This document shows positions 5,750-10,061 of a DNA stretch of 10,061 nt, piece after piece. Positions within the stretch are counted from its first letter, which is position 1, and each line of letters begins with the position of its first letter. Below the pieces are notes generated by a model, which was not told the origin of the DNA, did no database searches, and saw only the letters and a program-made list of their open reading frames with translations. The stretch spans positions 180,060-190,120 of the forward strand of contig DJJW01000021.1 in NCBI GenBank assembly GCA_002434335.1, given 5' to 3'. Source of the DNA: Lachnoclostridium sp. UBA6558. GTDB lineage: Bacteria; Bacillota; Clostridia; Lachnospirales; Lachnospiraceae. Made by a program: the position numbers and the translations under genes.

Positions 5750-8056
5750 TTATGGTGCAGAAAAATCTGGTTCTCCGTCCCCATTGCCGCTTCCCTCATC
5801 TCCATTCACGCCACCATTATTCTGACCGTCATCACTGCCGCTTCCGTCCTCTTCACCACCTTCGGTAGTATCTGGATTAGTAGGCTCCTCTGTCACCCCC
5901 GGCTCTTCCCAGCCGTCTTCCCAATCATCCGGATCTTCTGGCGTGGGAGTCGGTGTATCTGTTGGTATAGGGGTTGGTGTATCTGTTGGCGTAGGAGTTG
6001 GTGTATCTGTTGGCGTAGGGGTAATTCCCTGATCTTCTGCCTTCTCTGCATCGGTTCTATTATCCGTATAAACAGGGAAAGATATATTCTCCAAGCCTTT
6101 ATGGATCACATTCATGTATGTCTTCCAGATAGTACCGGGATAGCTTGCACCTGACAAACCGCTGGTGGATTTGGGAATATCATAACCCACCCAGACTCCA
6201 GTAGTGTAATAGGGTGTATATCCTACAAACCAGCCATCCTTCTTATCATTTGTGGTACCGGTCTTACCGGCACTTATCATGTTATCAAGTCCAAGACCTC
6301 TTCCGGTTCCGTTCTTAATAACTCCCGTCATTACATCCGTCATCATTCTCGCGGCATTTTCACTGTATACCTGCTTTTTCGCAGTTTTATTCTCTACTAT
6401 TACATTTCCCTCTGAATCCTTGATGGTAAGGATACAGGTAGGTGCTCTGTATACGCCGTCATTTTCCAAAGCAGCATAAGCAGAGGTTATTTCAAGAGGA
6501 CTGACACCGTTTGTAAAGCCTCCCAGTGAAGCTGCTGGATAATAGTCATTCTTAGCAATCTTAGCAAAGTTCATATTCAGGAGATAAGATAAGCCCACCT
6601 TTGGCGTAAGTTCTTCAAAGAGCTGCCAGGCAATGGTATTCTTAGATTTTTCTACGGCTGTTCGAACAGATATCTTTCCAAGATACTTACCGTCTGCATT
6701 GGAGGGTCCTCCTTTAAATTTATGGTCATTCACCACATTGTCAGGATAATAACCATTCTCAAAGGAAGGTGTGTATACAATAAGGGGCTTGATGGAACTA
6801 CCGGGCTGACGGAAGCTCTGATAAGCCCTGTTAAGGGTATACCCCTGAGACTCCTGATATCTGCCGCCTACTATAGCGACTACCTTACCGGTTTCATTAT
6901 CAATTGATACCGCTGCGCCTTGGAATTCGTAAGTACCATCCTTGTTTTTCTCTGTAAAATCTGCCAGGGTATTATCAACCGCTTGCTGAAGTGCTTCCTG
7001 TTTTTCCATATCAATGGAGGTATAAATCCGGTAGCCTCCATAATAAAGGGATTTCTGATACTTGGTATAGGTCTCGTTGTATTGCTTATCATACTCTTCT
7101 TTGTCCGCATCGCTGTCAAATTCCGTACGGAACACAAAGCCTTCTGCTTCCATTAATGCTCGTGTAGCAGTATAGAAGACATAAGTTTCAACGTAATTAT
7201 TCTTATCGACCTTCTTGGTTTTTAACTTGATTTTCTCTGCTACTGCTTCATCATATTCCGCCTTGCTGATCTGACCATCCTTATACATCTGAAGAAGGAT
7301 TCTATCCCTTCTCTTTGTGGTGTTTTCGGGATAATCCAGCGGGTCATAGATAGTGGGGTTATTAGGTATGGCACAAAGAAATGCAATCTGCGACAAACTC
7401 AGCTTATCTACATTCTTATTAAAATAACCTTTACTGGCCGCCTGAATGCCATAATAACCGTTAGCAAAATAAATATTATTCAGATAAAACTCCATGATCT
7501 GTTTCTTACTGTATTTCTTTTCAAGGTCTACAGCAATAAATATCTCTTTTAATTTTCTCTCATAACTTACTTCATTACTTAAAAAGATGCCTCTTGCCAA
7601 CTGCTGGGTGATGGTACTGGCTCCCTGGGTTATCTTCCCCCTATGTTTGATCAGCGCCAGAGCTGCCCGGATATTGGCATTTAAATCAACGCCGCCATGC
7701 TCTAAGAATTTCTTATCTTCAATGGAAATCATGGCTTGAACTACAACCTGGGGTATTTCCTTATATTCCAGGTAATAAACATCCTTCTCACCCTTTAATA
7801 CAGATAAAAGTTTCTTATTGGTGTCATAGACAAGGCTGGTCTCCATTTGTCTGAAGGTATCCGGAGTGGAATTGCTTACCAGCTCATTGGCCTGTTTTTG
7901 ATATTCCACAAAATCATCTCCGTAGCGGTAGTCAAAATACAGGCATCCCGCAAGGAAAAGTAGAGAAAACACCAAAAATACTGAGAGCAGTATCAGCCTG
8001 ATCTTCTGTCTTAAGCGTTTATTCTTTTTTTTCTTCTGCTTTTTATTTGTTGCCAT
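5750..8056 (-). CDS. Bifunctional class A penicillin-binding protein (PBP1A type)
   Basis: Peptidoglycan synthase (768 aa) that polymerises lipid II and cross-links the stem peptides outside the membrane. A Lys/Arg-rich cytoplasmic tail (1-20) leads to one membrane anchor (about 21-41). The GT51 glycosyltransferase domain, about 85-250, shows EDKKFLEHGG (E113 catalytic), GASTITQQLARG (145-156), RKLKEIFIAVDLE (E171) and the helix with YLNNIYFANGYYGIQAAS. The transpeptidase domain, about 375-655, has SSIK (S420 nucleophile, K423), SKN (471-473) and KTGTT (598-602). All catalytic residues are intact. The tail from about 678 has Thr-Pro repeats (TPTPTDTP type) and then an Asp/Glu/Gly-rich end, typical of clostridial PBP1A. 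The membrane segment ends in LAGC (35-38), a lipobox-like match. The ATG at 8056 has AGAAAGG 12 nt upstream, slightly far. The gene lies between an SMC-like ATPase gene and a MerR gene on the same strand, and seems to form its own unit. Confidence 0.95.
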   Translation of the reverse strand: MATNKKQKKKKNKRLRQKIRLILLSVFLVFSLLFLAGCLYFDYRYGDDFVEYQKQANELVSNSTPDTFRQMETSLVYDTNKKLLSVLKGEKDVYYLEYKEIPQVVVQAMISIEDKKFLEHGGVDLNANIRAALALIKHRGKITQGASTITQQLARGIFLSNEVSYERKLKEIFIAVDLEKKYSKKQIMEFYLNNIYFANGYYGIQAASKGYFNKNVDKLSLSQIAFLCAIPNNPTIYDPLDYPENTTKRRDRILLQMYKDGQISKAEYDEAVAEKIKLKTKKVDKNNYVETYVFYTATRALMEAEGFVFRTEFDSDADKEEYDKQYNETYTKYQKSLYYGGYRIYTSIDMEKQEALQQAVDNTLADFTEKNKDGTYEFQGAAVSIDNETGKVVAIVGGRYQESQGYTLNRAYQSFRQPGSSIKPLIVYTPSFENGYYPDNVVNDHKFKGGPSNADGKYLGKISVRTAVEKSKNTIAWQLFEELTPKVGLSYLLNMNFAKIAKNDYYPAASLGGFTNGVSPLEITSAYAALENDGVYRAPTCILTIKDSEGNVIVENKTAKKQVYSENAARMMTDVMTGVIKNGTGRGLGLDNMISAGKTGTTNDKKDGWFVGYTPYYTTGVWVGYDIPKSTSGLSGASYPGTIWKTYMNVIHKGLENISFPVYTDNRTDAEKAEDQGITPTPTDTPTPTPTDTPTPIPTDTPTPTPEDPDDWEDGWEEPGVTEEPTNPDTTEGGEEDGSGSDDGQNNGGVNGDEGSGNGDGEPDFSAP
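5940..6023 (-). repeat. 24-bp tandem repeat in the PBP tail
   Basis: Three full copies start at 5952, 5976 and 6000, with GGTGTATCTGTTGG identical in each; a diverged half copy (GGCGTGGGAGTC) precedes them at 5940-5951. Each unit encodes eight residues of the TPTPTDTP series. The unit is a multiple of three, so gain or loss would change the length of the extracellular linker without breaking the frame. Confidence 0.85.
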
Positions 8057-8079
8057 ACAATAACCATACCTTTCTAGGG

Positions 8080-8104
8080 ACCTGCAATGCTTTAAGCTGC
8101 AGGT
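8080..8104 (-). promoter_or_regulatory. Stem-loop just before the PBP ribosome binding site
   Basis: ACCTGCA (8080-8086) pairs with TGCAGGT (8098-8104). After a two-base bulge the stem continues with GCTT/AAGC around a single T, so in practice the loop opens a little wider. On the minus strand it ends 6 nt before AGAAAGG, the PBP Shine-Dalgarno. There is no T tract, so it is a leader structure rather than a terminator. It could affect translation or mRNA stability; this is inference. Confidence 0.4.
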
Positions 8105-8130
8105 TCAATTTGGGGTGCTGATTAAATTAT

Positions 8131-8201
8131 TCACACTGCATTGCCTGCTGCAGCAGCGCCTCTAATAGCCAGGTTTTGAATATTTATTAATCACACTGCA
8201 T
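8131..8201. repeat. Direct repeat of TCACACTGCAT, 60 bp apart
   Basis: TCACACTGCAT occurs at 8131-8141 and 8191-8201, each preceded by ATTA-rich sequence. A one-mismatch copy, TCACACTGTAT, lies at 3654-3664. On the minus strand the core reads ATGCAGTGTGA followed by A/T-rich bases. Two of the three copies lie 8-11 nt after a minus-strand stop codon (genes ending at 3672 and 8213). It may be a protein-binding site or chance. Confidence 0.35.
8145..8156. repeat. 12-bp palindrome CTGCTGCAGCAG
   Basis: A perfect palindrome lies in the 156-nt gap between the SMC-like ATPase gene and the PBP gene, between the two TCACACTGCAT copies. With a bulged C the pairing extends by two G-C pairs (8143-8144 with 8158-8159). 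It may be an operator or a hairpin in the PBP leader. I could not identify a convincing -35/-10 pair in this gap. Confidence 0.3.
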
Positions 8202-8212
8202 AAGCCGGAATG

Positions 8213-10061
8213 TCACAATGATTTCTCATAGTTGTAACCTCCAAGGTCAATATAATGAAACGTTGTCCCTATACTTTCCAGGATCTCTCGTTCCCTGTTA
8301 TGGCAGGTAAATAGAATTATCTGCCTGCCGCTCTTTGCAAGATGCTCGAGGGCCTTACGTGTTCTCTTATCGTCATAATAAGCAAAACAGTCATCTAACA
8401 GAAGGGGAAGTCCCTTCTGATACATGATATCAGAGACACTTAATCTTAAAGCAAACAAAAACTGCTCCATGGTTCCGGCACTTAATTTGTCCCAGGGCCT
8501 GTATTCCTCCTTTATTTCTGCTTTCATTTCAAGATTTTCATCAATAACTATCCGGTTGTATTTCTCTTCTGTAAGTCCTGCCAGTAAATCGGATATCTTA
8601 CGATTTAAGGTACTCCCAAAAGAATCATGAATTTGCTGTGATAAGCTCCTGATAGTACTGAAAGCAGCAGCTATTGCCTTAATCTCCGTTTGAATTTCTT
8701 CATCCTTCTCTTTTAAGCTCTTCTCCCTTTCCTGGTAAAGAAACAGTTCTTCCTCCTTACCGGCGAATGCATTAAGCTCCCATTTAATCTGCTCACATTG
8801 CAGCTTCAACCGGTCCCTCTCACCGTAAAGCTCTTCTTTCGCGCTTTGTACTTCCTTTTGCTTCTCCTCTAAATAAATACTGACTCTATCCAGCTCCTTG
8901 CTGTCAGGGATATACTCCTGTATCAGAACGTCTTTCCAGAAAAAGGAGAACTGATTCAATAATTGGAGTATCTCTTCTTTTCTTATAGCCTGCTTTTCTT
9001 CAAGACGGTTTCTCTGTCTTATGTACTCCTTTTTCTGCTCTTCCTTAAAGTTTCCTTCTATTTCCCTCTTTAGTGACTTTTCATATAGTCCTGTTAAATC
9101 ATTTTCCTCCTGTATTCCATATCTTTTCAGAAGTTCTTCTCTTTGTTTCCTGTTTCTTATTAATTCGTTATCTATTTGTACAAGTAGCTTACCGGTATAC
9201 TGCTTTTGTTTTCTCAGACCATATCTATATAATATACCTATTGCTGCTCCTGAAAGAAGTAACGCTGTTCCAAATGCGTAAAGCAGATTGTTTAATATAG
9301 GCTGTTGGCTTAAGTTTACTGCTCCTAAGAAAAATAAACATAAACCAGCGACTCCTAATCCTGCTGCCAGCACACCTTTCGTACCTTTCCTTCCTTTTTC
9401 GCCGGAGGTGTCCTTTAGAAGGCTGCTCTTCTTATATTCCAGACTTTCCTTTTCTTTCTGGTAAACCTTTAGAATATCCAGTCCTTCTTTTAATTCCGCA
9501 CTGCCAGTCTGGGGTCCCATGGTAAGCTCATGATTTAATGCTTTCAGAGTCTCTTCTAGTTCTTTCATCTGCAGCTTATTGCTTTCGTAGTCCGCAATCT
9601 TATCTCTTATCAGAGGTATTTTAAGCAGGAGACTTTCATAATTCGAGGTGCTCTCACCAGCCGTTTCCTTCCTTTCAAAGCTTAAGCAACTGGCTTCTGT
9701 CTGTGACAGGGCTCCTGTTATTGTATTCAACTGGTTCATCAGGCTATCCGCCTTCTGTTCCATTGCTTTGGCCTTTTCAATCTTTATTTTTACGTCTTTT
9801 AGTTCCTGCAGGGGTCTCTTCCCCTCCAGTTCCCGCTTTTTATTCTGTAAGAATACGAGGGCTTTGTTGACATCCACTTCGTTATTCTTAGTAAGAGAAA
9901 GGTTTGTGATATAATTTCTGACCTCACCTGCCAGTTCTGCTCCGGTTCTGATTTTTTGCTGTTCTATGCTGATGGTATTCACATAGCCGGATTCCGTAAG
10001 ACCGCCAAGAAGCTCCTGTATATTCACGGGCTCTAATTCTCTTCCGGTGTCCAAATCCAGA
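8213..10061 (-). CDS. YhaN/SbcC-like SMC-type ATPase (5' truncated)
   Basis: Large coiled-coil ABC-type ATPase related to Rad50/SbcC, closest by eye to Bacillus YhaN. The frame is open to the right edge; the TTG at 10054 is internal, and the N-terminus with Walker A lies outside. Counting from that TTG: residues 1-50 hold the end of the N-terminal ATPase lobe (LLGGLTESGYVNTISIEQQ). Residues about 60-215 and 285-465 are long charged coiled coils. Between them, where SbcC/Rad50 have a zinc hook, there are two hydrophobic segments (about 227-246 and 257-276) and no CxxC. The C-terminal lobe has the signature LSAGTMEQ (524-531), Walker B LLLDDC (551-556), a D-loop YYDDKR and the switch His H585 in FTCHNRE. 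In Bacillus, YhaN is encoded beside YhaO, an SbcD-like nuclease; any such partner would be off the right edge. Likely role: DNA-end processing or nucleoid work at the membrane. Function is inferred from the family only. Confidence 0.85.
   Translation of the reverse strand, partial: LDLDTGRELEPVNIQELLGGLTESGYVNTISIEQQKIRTGAELAGEVRNYITNLSLTKNNEVDVNKALVFLQNKKRELEGKRPLQELKDVKIKIEKAKAMEQKADSLMNQLNTITGALSQTEASCLSFERKETAGESTSNYESLLLKIPLIRDKIADYESNKLQMKELEETLKALNHELTMGPQTGSAELKEGLDILKVYQKEKESLEYKKSSLLKDTSGEKGRKGTKGVLAAGLGVAGLCLFFLGAVNLSQQPILNNLLYAFGTALLLSGAAIGILYRYGLRKQKQYTGKLLVQIDNELIRNRKQREELLKRYGIQEENDLTGLYEKSLKREIEGNFKEEQKKEYIRQRNRLEEKQAIRKEEILQLLNQFSFFWKDVLIQEYIPDSKELDRVSIYLEEKQKEVQSAKEELYGERDRLKLQCEQIKWELNAFAGKEEELFLYQEREKSLKEKDEEIQTEIKAIAAAFSTIRSLSQQIHDSFGSTLNRKISDLLAGLTEEKYNRIVIDENLEMKAEIKEEYRPWDKLSAGTMEQFLFALRLSVSDIMYQKGLPLLLDDCFAYYDDKRTRKALEHLAKSGRQIILFTCHNREREILESIGTTFHYIDLGGYNYEKSL

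Noticed and set aside
5940..6023. 24-bp tandem repeat as a CRISPR array or mobile-element end
   Set aside because: The units are adjacent without spacers, in frame, and code for the Thr-Pro repeats of the PBP tail.
6880..7137. Minus-strand frame of 85 codons within the PBP gene
   Set aside because: It overlaps the transpeptidase-linker region of an intact PBP in another frame and shows no domain or start signal.
9021..9300. Plus-strand frames opposite the SMC-like ATPase, hydrophobic and Phe/Ser-rich
   Set aside because: This composition is what the reverse of Glu/Lys-rich coiled-coil codons gives. No start signals were seen.
10052..10054. TTG at 10054 as the start of the SMC-like ATPase
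   Set aside because: The frame continues to the right edge and the essential Walker A lobe is missing, so this codon is internal.

Overview
The window looks like chromosomal core sequence from an anaerobic Firmicute, most likely a Clostridia member of the Lachnospiraceae type (inference). The support is a DnaD-domain protein next to a DnaI/DnaC-type helicase loader, the Gram-positive mode of helicase loading, plus moderately AT-rich composition, strong purine-rich ribosome binding sites, a class A penicillin-binding protein with a long Thr-Pro/acidic tail, and a YhaN-like SMC-type ATPase. I see no tRNA, rRNA, insertion sequence, CRISPR array, phage gene or integration site.

Layout. Plus strand, bases 1-3577: the 3' part of a primosomal DnaD-domain gene (its start lies outside the window), a helicase-loader ATPase that probably shares its transcript, then a long, sequence-divergent ribose-phosphate diphosphokinase. 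The diphosphokinase has its own good promoter, a 5' leader of about 135 nt and a clear intrinsic terminator. Minus strand, bases 3672-10061: in transcription order from the right edge, a 5'-truncated YhaN/SbcC-like coiled-coil ATPase, a bifunctional PBP1A-type peptidoglycan synthase, a MerR-family regulator with a GyrI-like ligand-binding domain, and a LicA/choline-kinase-like phosphotransferase. The two halves converge on the terminator near 3585-3611.

How the genes relate. The first two genes act together in replication restart and helicase loading. The third feeds PRPP into nucleotide, histidine and tryptophan synthesis. The minus-strand genes serve separate tasks: DNA-end or nucleoid-associated ATPase, wall synthesis, a drug- or ligand-sensing regulator, and small-molecule phosphorylation. 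The gaps between them (156, 141 and 242 nt) each hold possible regulatory structure. The best is a promoter with a 19-bp spacer and an internal dyad in front of the MerR gene, the usual arrangement for autoregulated MerR-family promoters.

I do not see an undescribed multi-gene system. The points most worth a second look are the altered catalytic motifs of the diphosphokinase, the membrane hairpin in the middle of the SMC-like ATPase, a lipobox-like LAGC at the end of the PBP membrane anchor, the MerR promoter and the neighbouring GC-centred palindrome, and a short element repeated in three minus-strand intergenic positions.
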